NCBI GenBank assembly: GCA_963740215.1
Contig: CAVUDJ010000005.1
Coordinates: 1-64,000 of the forward strand
DNA length: 64,000 nt
Direction of reading: 5' to 3'
Source: CAVVAL01 sp963740215
GTDB lineage: Bacteria; Actinomycetota; Actinomycetes; Mycobacteriales; Cryptosporangiaceae
In this document: positions 1 to 9,299 of the stretch, one piece after another
Numbering within the stretch: the first letter of the stretch is position 1
How the letters are laid out: every line of letters begins with the position of its first letter
Notes under the pieces: generated by a model
Told to the model about the DNA's origin: nothing
Databases searched by the model: none
What the model saw: only the letters and a program-made list of their open reading frames with translations
Position numbers and translations under genes: made by a program

Positions 1-882
1 CGATGGAGAGCGCACTGTGGGGCGACGACTCAGACGCCGGAGAGCCACCGCCGGCGCGACGGGCACGACACGCTGATGGCATCTGTCGGCTGCCGCCCGA
101 TTACAAGTGCGGCTCGCAGGGTCCACCGCCGTCCGCGCAAGTCTCTGACCTCGGTACCATTGTCCGCCAGAGTCCACGGAGTCCGGGGATCGCTGCTGTT
201 TGTGTGACATGTCTGTGACAGCACAGATCCACAATGGATGCGCGGCCCGCAACGGCGCGGGTGACCTACCTGGCTCCGCTCCCCACGTTCTTTCGGCCAA
301 CCTTGACGGTCTGTGACAAACCGTGGTTCTGCGGCTGGGGCAAGGGGCGCCGCAGGCGGCGAAGCGGACCCCTTGCGCCGGGCGCAGGTTCGTGGTTCCC
401 CTCGTGGCGTCATGGTTGACCGACAGAACCCGCACATGCGATCGTTCCGGCCGGCGCCACGCCTGCGTGCGGACGATCCGGATGCCCGCGATCAGCAGCC
501 CCCCGGTGACCAGCGCGCTCATGACGATTTCGAACCACCGCTGAAAGATGGCGCTTCCGTCATTGACGTCCTCGACCACCGTCCGATCGGCGGGGTCATG
601 CCGCACCCGTATCGACGCGCCGACGTCGCGGTTGGTGTCCTCGTCCAACGGGGAGACGTACACGGACTCGACGTCTCCGCCGGCCGTCTGCAGCGACACC
701 CACGCCCAGTCGTAACCCGTGCCGTAGCCCGGCCCGCTCTCGACGACCGTACCGGTTCCGACGACGCCATGGTCGGCCAGCCACATGTGCTGGCGCTGCG
801 CGGAGACTCCGTCTATTAGCAGGCCCGGTCCGAGGACGAGGAGCACCACGGCCGTGGCCAGCCGCCTCGCCCATCGAGTCAC
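1..882 (-). CDS. DUF3592-like two-TM membrane protein, open at window edge
   Basis: A reading frame opens at a GTG (880-882) and runs leftwards off the window without a stop. Residues 1 to about 150 look real. There is an N-terminal membrane segment (about residues 6-25), an extracytoplasmic stretch with a VRVRHDP-type motif typical of DUF3592 proteins, and a second membrane segment (about 120-140). Beyond roughly residue 155 (left of about 430) the translation becomes Arg/Cys/Pro-rich and unlike the family. The true 3' end is therefore probably lost to a frameshift or to recombination near the att-like repeat at 93-108. The function of DUF3592 proteins is unknown. Confidence 0.4.
   Translation of the reverse strand, partial: MTRWARRLATAVVLLVLGPGLLIDGVSAQRQHMWLADHGVVGTGTVVESGPGYGTGYDWAWVSLQTAGGDVESVYVSPLDEDTNRDVGASIRVRHDPADRTVVEDVNDGSAIFQRWFEIVMSALVTGGLLIAGIRIVRTQAWRRPERSHVRVLSVNHDATRGTTNLRPAQGVRFAACGAPCPSRRTTVCHRPSRLAERTWGAEPGRSPAPLRAAHPLWICAVTDMSHKQQRSPDSVDSGGQWYRGQRLARTAVDPASRTCNRAAADRCHQRVVPVAPAVALRRLSRRPTVRSPS
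93..108 (+). repeat. 16-bp direct repeat of the tRNA-Thr anticodon region (att-like)
   Basis: The 16 bases are identical to 11799-11814 inside the tRNA-Thr gene, across the anticodon stem-loop. The match does not extend in either direction. Such anticodon-centred identities are typical cores for tyrosine recombinases that use tRNA genes. The adjacent plus-strand frame (3-218) ends in a tail resembling that of the integrase remnant at 1020-1136. I infer an outer attachment site of a tandem element. Confidence 0.4.
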
Positions 883-1019
883 CGGATTCCACCAGGCGGG
901 GATGCTCGTCACACGCCGAGTGTGACCCACGGGCGCAAAGCGCATCCCGCGTCAGTCGATGAGCCAGCTGTAGATATCGAAGCCCAGCTGCGTCATTGAG
1001 GGGCGTTCGATGACCGCTG

Positions 1020-1136
1020 CGCTCGGCATGGCTCGGTCACGCGGACCCGGCGTTCACGATGCGAACGTACGTGGATCCGCAGCGGGATGAGCTGGGCGGG
1101 ACGGCGCAAGCGCTCGGGTCTGTGACATCGCTGTGA
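1020..1136 (+). pseudogene. tyrosine recombinase (integrase) C-terminal remnant
   Basis: The frame from about 1029 to the TGA at 1134-1136 encodes WLGHADPAFTMRTYVDPQ followed by about 17 more residues. This is the box II end of a phage-type integrase: a GH.DP..T motif followed by the RTY that holds the catalytic tyrosine (codon 1068-1070). In-frame stops lie directly upstream and no Arg/His box I is present, so only a fragment survives. It reads towards the degenerate att site at 1189-1225, the usual int-att arrangement. Confidence 0.65.
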
Positions 1137-1140
1137 CAAC

Positions 1141-1175
1141 GAAGGGCGGCCAGTTGGCCGCCCCTTCGGCGTTTT
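1141..1175 (+). terminator. rho-independent-like terminator after integrase remnant
   Basis: GAAGGGCGGCC pairs with GGCCGCCCCTTC with one bulged base. A run of four T follows at 1172-1175. It starts 4 nt after the stop of the integrase remnant. Confidence 0.5.
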
Positions 1176-1188
1176 GCAGGTAAACCCA

Positions 1189-1225
1189 GAGCTGGCGGCC
1201 GGACTGAACCGGAACCGCCCGATTA
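1189..1225 (+). repeat. degenerate tRNA-Thr 3'-half, putative att site
   Basis: This stretch aligns with 11771-11809, the 3' half of the tRNA-Thr gene, with about 31 of 39 positions identical. The matching blocks are GAGCTGGCG, GGACT, GAACC and a perfect ACCGCCCGATTA. Two single-base gaps and changed T-stem bases mean it cannot be part of a functional tRNA. Its position just after an integrase remnant and just outside the 25-bp repeat at 1315-1339 fits the far attachment site of an element integrated in the tRNA gene. Confidence 0.6.
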
Positions 1226-1314
1226 GGTTGGCACTTCGTCCGGGACGGTCCGTGAAAGTCCATGACCTGGCGAGCCTTCAGCCCGTGCGCTGTCGTCAGC
1301 CGCCATTGGTTGCC

Positions 1315-1339
1315 GTCGTTGCCGTCAGCCGTTGCCGTC
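1315..1339 (+). repeat. 25-bp arm-like repeat, left copy
   Basis: This copy contains tandem GTTGCCGTC motifs and differs at one base from 11730-11754. The two copies lie just inside the two att-like sites (1189-1225 and 11771-11814). That is where arm-type integrase binding sites would be expected. Confidence 0.5.
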
Positions 1340-1350
1340 GCGACGGCTGT

Positions 1351-1420
1351 TACAGCCACAGCTCGCCCTGCTGCCCATCCCCAGAGCTAGAGGCTCCCGC
1401 GGAGGCATGCTCTTGCTCTC
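1351..1420 (+). repeat. 70-bp imperfect direct repeat, copy 1
   Basis: This copy is closely similar to 2211-2280, with a shared core of CTGCTGCCCATCCCCAGAGC and a shared GGAGGCATGCTCTT. A few substitutions and single-base gaps separate them. The pair flanks the frameshifted secreted-protein gene at 1551-1959. I recognise no function. Confidence 0.55.
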
Positions 1421-1550
1421 TGGGCCACCAGGTCCTGAACTCCGTCGACCTTGCCGTGGCTAAACAGATTTCCGACCAGCTTCCAAGCTTTCGCTGATCT
1501 GCTCTCCCCGTCGAGCCGTGCTCTCCGGCACTGCCCATAGGGAGGAAGAC

Positions 1551-1959
1551 ATGTTCTGGACATTGATGAGACGCGCCGCGCTCAGCGTCATCACGGTCGC
1601 TGCGGCGATGGTGCTGATCCCGCCCGGCACAGCCCACGCGGACACCGTCGACTATCCCATGCGCATAGACGCCGTCCGCGGCGAGTATCGTCGTGCACAA
1701 CGACACCACCTCGTGGTCGATGGTCATCAACCGCAAACACCCCCATTTTAAGTGCGGATACGCGAAAATCATCATCGACCGCAACAATCGGCTCGACCCG
1801 AACAAGCAGAGCCTGCGGCTATGCAACGAAGGGGACAGCATCACGTGGGAAGGGGTCGTCACCTACAGCAACACTCGGTCAGCCCGGTTCTACATGTGCC
1901 AAGAGTTTTTCTTGATGCCGGACAGCTGCGAATATCTCCAGTGGATTCCGAAGCGATAG
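1551..1959 (+). pseudogene. small secreted protein, frameshifted
   Basis: The ATG at 1551 follows a purine-rich GGGAGGAAG ribosome site. It starts a clear signal peptide: basic MRR, then hydrophobic VITVAAAMVLI, then cleavage after AHA. Around 1666-1690 the frame breaks. The rest is encoded one frame over and ends at 1959: about 85 residues with four cysteines (CGYA, LCNEG, MCQEF, DSCEY), probably two disulfides. A joined product would be about 135 residues. I do not recognise the family. Either one indel is a sequence error or the gene has decayed within the old mobile element. Confidence 0.5.
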
Positions 1960-3082
1960 CAGCCCGGCCCGCCTGGCGCCGTGCCGGGCGGGCCACTCCC
2001 GCCCCCTCATCTCCGCCGTTGCCATCAGTCCGACGGCATGTTCACGTTCGCGGCAGGTCAGAGTCATCTTGTCCTGCTTGCCCGCGAGGAAGACCGCCGC
2101 CGACGCTAGCAGCGACGGGGCGTCGCTGCGGACCGGTCGACTTCAACTCAGCTCCGGCCCGCACCCTTGAAGCTCCTGGCCCGGACGCACCGGATGCAAC
2201 CGATCGGCTGTACACAGCTACAGCTCGCCTGCTGCCCATCCCCAGAGCCAGAGCGCTCCCGCCGGAGGCATGCTCTTCGCTCTTCTTCTCTCTCGCCTCC
2301 TGCTCCTCCTCTGGTCGTCGCGCTGCTCCGCCGAGAATCCTGGTCGTCTCGGTCCCGATCGGACCGGCGTCCTGGAGCTGGTGCCGTTGCCGGCCGATTC
2401 GCTCCCCTGGTCTTCGGTCGTCCCCGACCTCTGCTGTGTGCGCGGGCAGAGCTCCACTGGATGCCTGCGGCATTCCGTAAGCTCCTCGCCCCGCCGTCCC
2501 CGGGCCGGTCGCGCGCGTCGCCGGAGGTGTAAGCGCGGCGGCCGAGCCCGGGTAGGACGGCGGGGGCGCGAAAGGCGACTTCCGGCACTGCGTGCGAGAA
2601 GCGAGGTCACCCCCAAGGGGAACTGCTCCGCCCCTGGCAACACGAGCGCGGGTCAGGGTGAGACACGAAGAAGTGGGAGAGCGGCACCGGAATGGCGATC
2701 GAATCACCATGTCTCCCCCGGCTACCCGCCGGATTCGCTTCGGTTCAACCAAGGCACTGCTGCCACCGTTGTCGTACTCCGACTGATGGTTGACACATTG
2801 GCTTCACCTGATGCTTAACACTGCGCTCGGGGGGCCGTTCAGATGTAACGGGACGTAGCCGTGCCGCCTTCGTGGCGTGGGTTGTGATGTCTGGCTAGAC
2901 CTGTATGCCGATCCGCTCATGCCGAATTGAGTGCGTTCGAGTGCTGTCGCAGTTGGCCTGGGTTCTGGTGTGAGCGGGGGCTGTCCGATGGGAGCGTCAA
3001 CCCGTCAGGCTGACGGAGGTCGGCTGAGGGGCGCTGGGTGAGGATCGAGGGGTGTCCACCGGCGGCAGTCGCTCGCCCATTT
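1960..3082. other. intergenic region, mostly without recognisable genes
   Basis: No frame here has a recognisable domain, ribosome site or signal peptide. The long frames on both strands are Arg/Pro-rich by-products of high GC. It contains the second copy of the 70-bp repeat (2211-2280). A TTGACA box at 2790-2795 could belong to a promoter, but no convincing -10 element follows at the right distance. Confidence 0.4.
2211..2280 (+). repeat. 70-bp imperfect direct repeat, copy 2
   Basis: This is the second copy of the repeat at 1351-1420, in the same orientation, 860 bp away and on the other side of the secreted-protein gene. Confidence 0.55.
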
Positions 3083-3095
3083 CAGGAGGTTCCTC

Positions 3096-3398
3096 GTGCT
3101 CATCGCCATCGTTGATTTCAGTACGGCCGCCACCGGCCGCCCGGCCGCCCTCGCGCTGCTCGATAGCGAGCGTGACCGGGTGTGCGCCATGCCAGGTAAC
3201 CGCGCGTTCCGGGTTTACGCTTCGCGAGAGGACGACACCCGGATCACCATCGTCCACGAGTGGGACGACGAAGCGTCCTTCGTCGGATACCAGATGTCGG
3301 AGTCCTTCGCCCGTTTCGGGAAGGTGCTTCGGCCGATGATGACCGGAGCAGCAGTGAGCCGCCGATTCCGTGCTGAGTTGCTGGAGACGGCTGCCTGA
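3096..3398 (+). CDS. antibiotic biosynthesis monooxygenase (ABM)-like protein
   Basis: The product is 100 residues, the usual size of the dimeric ferredoxin-like ABM fold. It has an MLIAIVDF first strand, a central strand ending in FRVYASRED, and a VHEWDDEASFVGYQMSESF segment matching the W..E..f..H/Q pattern of the family. The GTG start at 3096 is placed by an AGGAGGT site at 3084-3090. Members range from quinol-type monooxygenases to heme-degrading enzymes, so the substrate cannot be named. An AraC-type regulator follows 44 bp downstream on the same strand and probably controls it. Confidence 0.65.
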   Translation: MLIAIVDFSTAATGRPAALALLDSERDRVCAMPGNRAFRVYASREDDTRITIVHEWDDEASFVGYQMSESFARFGKVLRPMMTGAAVSRRFRAELLETAA

Positions 3399-3442
3399 CC
3401 GGCGGTAGCGGGCTCCTACGATCGATCGGTGCGAGGACGTCG

Positions 3443-4195
3443 ATGACCGGCAAGGCCTACAGCTTCGTCCGCACGTTCGCGCCGGAGCCCGCCCGCAATC
3501 TCTGCGTGGATCGTCACTACCTGCTCTGTGCCTCCACCGGCGCCCTCCGGCTGGAGGCACAGGGCCAGGCGTGGTTGTTGCCGCCGGCTCGGGCCGCCCT
3601 GATCGAGGCGGGTCGGCCGATCCGGGTGAGCATCCCTCAGCCGGTTACGACCGCGTCGGTCCTGTTCGATACCGGATTCACCGCGGCACCGCCTGCACCG
3701 TTGACTGTATTCGATCTCAGTCCCCTGGCCCGCGCACTGGTGACCGAGTGCGGCACGTGGGGCGAGTACGACCAACCCCTCACGGCGTACGCCGAGACGC
3801 TGTTCGCCGCACTCGCCGCGGTGACCTGGCGCCTGGCCGAGCAGCCGAGTTCGGTCGTCGTCCCGGCGGGGCGATCACCGGAACTACGTCGTGCACTGCA
3901 GCTGACCGAGCAGCAGCTCTGTGGTGAGGTCCGCTTCGAGGATGTGGCAGACGAGGTCGGCCTCACGCCTCGGTCGCTAGCCCGGCGCTTCGAGGACGAG
4001 ACCGCCATGACCTGGCGGGCAGTCCTGCGCCGGATGCGAGTGCTGCGCGCGATCGAGGAACTCGCAGCCGGTGACACCCCGATAACCAAGATTGCATTCA
4101 TGGTGGGCTATACGTCACTGTCGGCGTTCAACGCCGCGTTCCGGGAACTAACCGGCCGCACGCCCACCCAGTACCGGGCGAGCTTCCGGCCCTGA
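3443..4195 (+). CDS. AraC-family transcriptional regulator
   Basis: The product is 250 residues. The N-terminal 140 or so resemble a small-molecule-binding cupin region. The C-terminal 100 contain the two AraC helix-turn-helices: FEDVADEVGLTPRSLARRF, then ITKIAFMVGYTSLSAFNAAF and the conserved FRELTGRTPTQYR. The ATG at 3443 lies just after the ABM gene, suggesting co-transcription. The effector is unknown. Confidence 0.8.
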   Translation: MTGKAYSFVRTFAPEPARNLCVDRHYLLCASTGALRLEAQGQAWLLPPARAALIEAGRPIRVSIPQPVTTASVLFDTGFTAAPPAPLTVFDLSPLARALVTECGTWGEYDQPLTAYAETLFAALAAVTWRLAEQPSSVVVPAGRSPELRRALQLTEQQLCGEVRFEDVADEVGLTPRSLARRFEDETAMTWRAVLRRMRVLRAIEELAAGDTPITKIAFMVGYTSLSAFNAAFRELTGRTPTQYRASFRP

Positions 4196-4339
4196 CCGGA
4201 CGAGCATTTGAGGGTCCCCCGAACCCAGACGAGACGCACGGACATGCCGCGAGTCGTGCGCTCGTGCCGATGAGCGTGCGTCGATCCCGTCGGTTCCCGG
4301 AGCGGCCGCGGTCGGGTCAATCCCTCGCAGCCGGGGCGG

Positions 4340-6688
4340 TCATGTCGGTGGATGTTCAGGCCCGATCGGCGGATCCCCCGCTCCAGGGACTGTCAGCGCG
4401 AGGACCTGGGCGGACCCGGCCTCCCCCGTGGACTCGGCATCGGTGTCGCCTGCGGCGTCGAGGCCGACCGGGCCACGGGGGAGCACCAAGTCCAGCCACC
4501 CCGGCAGCCACCAGTTGGCCCGGCCGAGGAGAGTCATGGTCGCCGGAACCAGCACCATGCGTACGACTGTGGCGTCGACGAGGATCGCGGTGGCCAGGCC
4601 GAGCCCGAACATCTTGGTCGACGGGTCCTCGGCGACGGCGAAGGACAGGAACACCGCGCCCATGATGAGGGCGGCCGAAGTGATGACGCGGGCGGTGCCC
4701 GAGATGCCCTGCACAATCGCCGTGCCGTTGTCGCCGGTGCGTAGGTACTCCTCGCGCACACGTGACAGGAGGAACACCTCGTAGTCCATCGACAACCCGA
4801 ACAGGATCGCGAACAGGAACATCGGGATGAACGACACGATCGGTACCGTTGCCTCCAGCCCGATCAGCGCGCCGCCCCAACCCCACTGGAACACCGCGAC
4901 CATGATGCCGTAGGCCGCGCCGATGCTCAGCAGGTTCAGCAGCACCGCCTTCAGCGGCACGAGCACTGACCGGAAGACCAGCATCAGCAACACGAACGAC
5001 AGCGCCAGCACGGCTGCGACGAAGACCGGCAGGCTTTCGCTTGTGCGCCGGCCGACATCGGACAAGCTCGCCGCAGCGCCGCCGACGTGGGCACTCGCCG
5101 GGCCCCGCCCGATCACGGTGGGCAGAACATCGGCGCGGAGCCGGGCGACGGTGTCGGCCGTGGCCCGCTCCTGCGGGCCGGTGGTCGGGAACACAACGAG
5201 GGTCGCGATCCCCGTGGCCTGATCGACCAGCCCCGGCGCGACCGACGCGATGCCCGGGTCCGCCGCGACCGCTCCGACGAGCCGGTCCAACACCGCCGGA
5301 TCACCTGCGAGGTCCACGGCGATGATGAGGGGACCGTTGGTGCCCGGGCCGAATCCCTCGGCGACAAGGTCGTACGCGCGGCGCTCGGTGCGGCTGTCCG
5401 GCAGCGAGCCGTCGTCGGGCAGGCCGACGCGCAGGCCGAGTACGGGCAGCGTCGCGGCCAGCAGCAGCACGGTCGCGCCGACCGCGTACGGCACCGGGTA
5501 CCGGTTGACGTGCCCGATCCAACGCCGCCATCCGGACCCGGGGACAGCGCCTGCCGCCGTGACCCGCCGCCGTCCGAGCCGGCCCGACCGGACGAGCCGG
5601 CCCAGCCTCCCGACCCGGAGGGCCCGGCCGAACCAACCGACCCGGGCGAGGCGCAGGCCGGCGGCGCCGAGGAAGGCCGGCAGCAGCGTCACCGACGCGA
5701 CCACCATGATCAGTACGACTATCGAGACCGCGAGCCCGCCCACCGTCATGAACGGCACGTTCGCGACCGCCATACCGAGGATCGACACGACCACGGTGCC
5801 GCCGGCGAAGACCACAGGTCGCCCGGCCGTGGCCACCGCTCGCCCGGCTGCATCGTGGGGCTCAATCCCGCGCGCGAGGTACTCCCGGTGGCGGGCGAGC
5901 ACGAAAAGCGCGTAGTCGATGCCAACCCCGAGCCCGACCATGCTGCCGAGGACCGGTGCGAACGTGGGGATCTCCGTCATCCCCGCGAGCACCGTGATCG
6001 TGGCAACCCCGACGGTCAGCCCGAAGATCGCCATGCCGATCGGAAGCGCGGCGGCGACGAGCGAGCCGAACGCCAGGAACAGGATCGCGGCCGCAGCGAG
6101 GATGCCGATCAGCTCGCTGGTGCCGCTGCCGGGGTCCGAGAAGACGTAGAAGATGTCCCCGCCCATCTCGATCCGGAGTGGCATCTCGCCGCGCAGCCGG
6201 TCGCCGAGGTCGACCAGGGCGTCGAGGTCCTCGGTCGACAGTCGGCTCTGGTCGGGGTACTGCACCCGGACGACGGCGATCCGCCCGTCGGCCGAGACCA
6301 GGCCGCCGCGGACGGCGGCGTCCCCGCCCAGGTCGAGCGCCCCCGCCGGGTCGCTCGTGCCGAGCACGTGCGGGAGGCGCCTCACCTCGGCCTGCAGCCG
6401 CGCGAGCGCGGTCCGCGCGGCGCCGTGGTCGAAGAAGGTCGCCCGAGTGTCGACGGGGGTGACGACCACCTGGGCGGTCATGCCCTCCTGGCCGGTGCCG
6501 GCCCGCTCGATCAACTCCGCGGCCCGTTGGGAGTCCAGTCCGGGAGCGGTCATCGAATCCGCAGTGCGCCCGCCGAAGGCGATCGCGGCGAGGACCGCAA
6601 CCGCGGCGGCGAGCAGCCATGCCGCGATCACCAGCCAGGGATGGCGGGCGGCGCTCCCGCCCAGACGGGAGAGGGCTTTCGAGAGCAT
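4340..6688 (-). CDS. MMPL/RND-family transporter
   Basis: The product is 782 residues from an ATG at 6686-6688, preceded by GGAGG. The frame is open further upstream, but that part overlaps the divergent kinase and lacks a ribosome site. The architecture is duplicated: an N-terminal membrane helix (PWLVIAAWLLAAAVAVLAAI), a large extracytoplasmic domain, then five or six helices including the family motif around DYALFVLARHREY, then a repeat of the plan with DYEVFLLSRVREEY. Such proteins export lipids, polyketides or drugs using the proton gradient. The divergent two-component system at 6863-8673 is the obvious candidate regulator. Confidence 0.88.
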   Translation of the reverse strand: MLSKALSRLGGSAARHPWLVIAAWLLAAAVAVLAAIAFGGRTADSMTAPGLDSQRAAELIERAGTGQEGMTAQVVVTPVDTRATFFDHGAARTALARLQAEVRRLPHVLGTSDPAGALDLGGDAAVRGGLVSADGRIAVVRVQYPDQSRLSTEDLDALVDLGDRLRGEMPLRIEMGGDIFYVFSDPGSGTSELIGILAAAAILFLAFGSLVAAALPIGMAIFGLTVGVATITVLAGMTEIPTFAPVLGSMVGLGVGIDYALFVLARHREYLARGIEPHDAAGRAVATAGRPVVFAGGTVVVSILGMAVANVPFMTVGGLAVSIVVLIMVVASVTLLPAFLGAAGLRLARVGWFGRALRVGRLGRLVRSGRLGRRRVTAAGAVPGSGWRRWIGHVNRYPVPYAVGATVLLLAATLPVLGLRVGLPDDGSLPDSRTERRAYDLVAEGFGPGTNGPLIIAVDLAGDPAVLDRLVGAVAADPGIASVAPGLVDQATGIATLVVFPTTGPQERATADTVARLRADVLPTVIGRGPASAHVGGAAASLSDVGRRTSESLPVFVAAVLALSFVLLMLVFRSVLVPLKAVLLNLLSIGAAYGIMVAVFQWGWGGALIGLEATVPIVSFIPMFLFAILFGLSMDYEVFLLSRVREEYLRTGDNGTAIVQGISGTARVITSAALIMGAVFLSFAVAEDPSTKMFGLGLATAILVDATVVRMVLVPATMTLLGRANWWLPGWLDLVLPRGPVGLDAAGDTDAESTGEAGSAQVLALTVPGAGDPPIGPEHPPT

Positions 6689-6862
6689 CGGGGCCTCCAA
6701 CCACCTCGTCGGCCACCTCCGTGCGGCCGCCGATGCCGAGGTTCGTCGCGGCGGCCCGCCCAGGCATCGGCTCGGGAGCCGCGGATCCGTCCGTCCCCGG
6801 ACCGAGCGACGCTCCGTTCTTTTGGCCGATGCGCGGCGCGGCGCGCTCCCTAGGCTGAAACC

Positions 6863-8036
6863 GTGCTGCGAGACGACCTGCGAAACCTGTGGGCAGAACC
6901 ACGGCCGCCCGGCGCACCGGGCAGGGTGTGGCGGGACTGGGTGCTGCTCGCCGCGTGCCTGGGCGGTGTGGTGCTGGAGGCCACGCTGCGGGACGACGTC
7001 GTGTGGCGGCCGGTGGCCGTGGTGTTCGCGGTCTGGCTGGCCGTGCTGCCCATGTGGCGCCGGACCCACCCGCTGGCGATGGTCGTGCTCGGGTTCGGCG
7101 CGATGATCTTGCTCGGGGTGGCCTCGCTGGTCGCCACCCCGCGGGAGCCGGTCGGCCTGTACACCGGCGTAGTCGTGCTCGTGCTGGTGTATGCGCTGCC
7201 CCGGTGGGGATCAGGACGGGAGATCGTGCTGGGGGGCGTGGTGATCCTCGCGGCCTTCGCGCTGTCGGCCGTCACGGACGATGCCCCGGCCGTCGACCAG
7301 GTCGTGGGCTTCGTGTTCCTGCTCCTGCCTGCGGTGATCGGGGCGTCCGTGCGGTTCTGGTCAACCGCTCGCGAGCGGCAACTTGAGCGGGTGCGCTCCC
7401 GCGAGCGCGAGCGACTTGCCCGGGAATTGCACGACACGGTGGCCCACCACGTCTCGGCCATGGTGATCCGCGCCCAGGCTGGCCGGGTGGTCGCGCGCAC
7501 GGAACCGGCCGCCGCCGTCGAAGCACTGGAGGGGGTCGAGGAGGAGGGGGCGCGCACGCTGGAGGAAATGCGTGCCATCGTCGCTGCGCTGCGCGACGGC
7601 GGGGCCGGCGCCGAGCTGGCGCCGCCGGCTGGTGTCGCCGACCTGGAGCGCCTGGTGGGCGCACCCGGGTGGTCGTCTCCGGGTCGATCTGGGGCTCGAC
7701 GGCGAGCTGGACGCGCTGCCCCTGGCCGTGGACGCGGCGGTCTACCGCATCGTGCAGGAGTCGGTGACCAACGCCATGCGGCATGCGGTCGACGCGACCG
7801 AGGTCGTCGTCCGGGTCATCGGAGAACCGCAGACGGTACGGGTGACGGTGCAGGACGACGGCGCGCGGGCCGGCCGAGGTCGCGACGGGTACGGTCTTGC
7901 CGGGTTGCGCGAGCGGGCTGCCCTGCTTGGCGGGGAGCTACGGGCCGGCCCGGGCGCCGGCCAGGGCTGGCGTGTCGAGGCCGAGTTGCCACGGGGAAGG
8001 GCGGATAGCGGTGACCATCCGCGTCCTCGTCGCTGA
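6863..8036 (+). CDS. NarL-type sensor histidine kinase (frameshifted)
   Basis: The N-terminal 170 residues carry about four to five membrane helices. They are followed by the HisKA_3 dimerisation motif RERERLARELHDTVAHHVSA with the phospho-accepting His near residue 193, then a HATPase region with IVQESVTNAMRHA (N box) and YGLAGLRERAALLGG (G box). The frame shifts near 7660-7680, between the two cytoplasmic domains; joining the two frames restores a normal kinase of about 390 residues. A TAGGCT box at 6851-6856 lies 6 nt before the GTG start, suggesting a leaderless transcript. Its end overlaps the response regulator. Confidence 0.75.
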
Positions 8037-8673
8037 CGACCAGGCGATCATCCGAACCGGCCTGCGAATCATGCTGGCCGCCCAGCCCGATATTGAGGTG
8101 GTCGGCGAGGCGGCCGACGGGCGGCAGGCGGTGCGCCTGGCCCGCGACCTGCGACCCGACGTCTGCCTGTTCGACATCCGGATGCCCGTGCTCGACGGGC
8201 TGGAGGCCACCCGGCTGCTCGCCGGTCCGGGCGTCGCCGACCCGATGGTCGTGGTCGTGATCACCACCTTCGATCTCGACGAGTACGTCTACGGCGCCCT
8301 GCGCGCGGGGGCTCGCGGGTTCCTGCTCAAGGACGCAGGGCCGGAGCTGCTGGTGCAGGCGGTACGGTCGGCCGCCGACGGCGAGGCGCTCATCGCGCCG
8401 AGCGTCACCGTGCGCCTGCTGCGGGCGTTCGCGGACGTACCGGCCGGGCGGCCCGCCTCACAGCCGATCTCCCCGGTCACCGCCCGCGAGGAGGAGGTGC
8501 TGCTCGCCGTCGCCCGGGGGCTGACCAACACCGAGATCGCCGATGCCCTGCACATCAGCCTGAGCACGGTGAAGACGCACCTGGCGAGCCTGATGGCCAA
8601 GCTCGGCGCCCGCAACCGGGTGGAGATCGCGATGTGGGCCTACGAGACCCGCCGGATCATCCCGGGAACCTGA
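8011..8673 (+). CDS. NarL/LuxR-type response regulator
   Basis: The product is 220 residues from the GTG at 8011. The receiver domain shows VLVADDQ, the phospho-accepting Asp in DVCLFDIRMPVLDG, a Thr in VVVITTFD and the Lys in GFLLKDAG. The C-terminal LuxR helix-turn-helix has LTNTEIADALHISLSTVKTH. It overlaps the kinase stop and is its cognate partner. The target may be the divergent MMPL gene. Confidence 0.88.
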   Translation: MTIRVLVADDQAIIRTGLRIMLAAQPDIEVVGEAADGRQAVRLARDLRPDVCLFDIRMPVLDGLEATRLLAGPGVADPMVVVVITTFDLDEYVYGALRAGARGFLLKDAGPELLVQAVRSAADGEALIAPSVTVRLLRAFADVPAGRPASQPISPVTAREEEVLLAVARGLTNTEIADALHISLSTVKTHLASLMAKLGARNRVEIAMWAYETRRIIPGT

Positions 8674-9299
8674 GCCCCGGATACGGGGGAATGTCCGGCC
8701 GCCGGCCGTTCGGGCCGAGGTGCGCGCACGGGTGTTGCGCCTGTACCGGCAGTCGGAGCCGAGGCCGGTGATCCTGCGGTTGGGCGAGCAGCTGGGACGC
8801 TGGCCGAGAACCAGCGGCTGCGGTAAGTTGCCGGCAGCCACTGATCGGTCCGGACCCCACGGTCGTCGACGACGTAGCCGCCAACCCCATTTGCCGCACT
8901 CCCGGATGTGCCGGATCCTTGTCGATGCTCGCCATTGATGCTTACCGCTCAAGCAAGCGGCTGCGCGTCGACTGACGACTCTTGCTGGCACCCCTCAGGC
9001 CGAATCGCCGGAGTGGCGAAGCCCGCAAGCCGCAAGGCCCAAGATCAGGTGCGCTCATCTGCCGCTGTCCGCGTGGTAAAGACCGAACCAGGCTCACATC
9101 CGACCTTGCCGATGAGCATGCGTCGGCGTGGACGACTGTCTGTCGGGTCAGTGACTGGCCGAGCGATCTAAATGGCGTACAGATCGTGGCTGAGTCCATG
9201 GACGTGCCGTGCGATCCGCATGGCTGATCCATGACAGAACACAGGTGGGGTTTGCGCGAGACCGCCTGCAGCCTGGGCTCATGAAGGAAACAGCGATTG
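8674..9299. other. gap without a supported gene
   Basis: Nothing here has both a ribosome site and a recognisable product. From about 8693 the plus strand encodes a charged helical stretch (AEVRARVLRLYRQ), followed one frame over by LAENQRLR and a stop. It resembles the N-terminus of a transposase but is too short to assign. The rest shows no clear structure. Confidence 0.35.

Noticed and set aside
1189..1225. A second tRNA gene
   Set aside because: Only the 3' half is present, with changed T-stem bases and gaps, and no 5' half or acceptor complement is found to its right.
2042..2818. Overlapping frames of 120-240 codons on both strands
   Set aside because: All are Arg/Pro/Ser-rich, lack ribosome sites and resemble no family; they are by-products of high GC.
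6689..7069. N-terminal extension of the MMPL transporter
   Set aside because: It would overlap the divergent histidine kinase gene, has no ribosome site and reads as low-complexity. The ATG at 6688 has GGAGG and begins directly before the first membrane helix.
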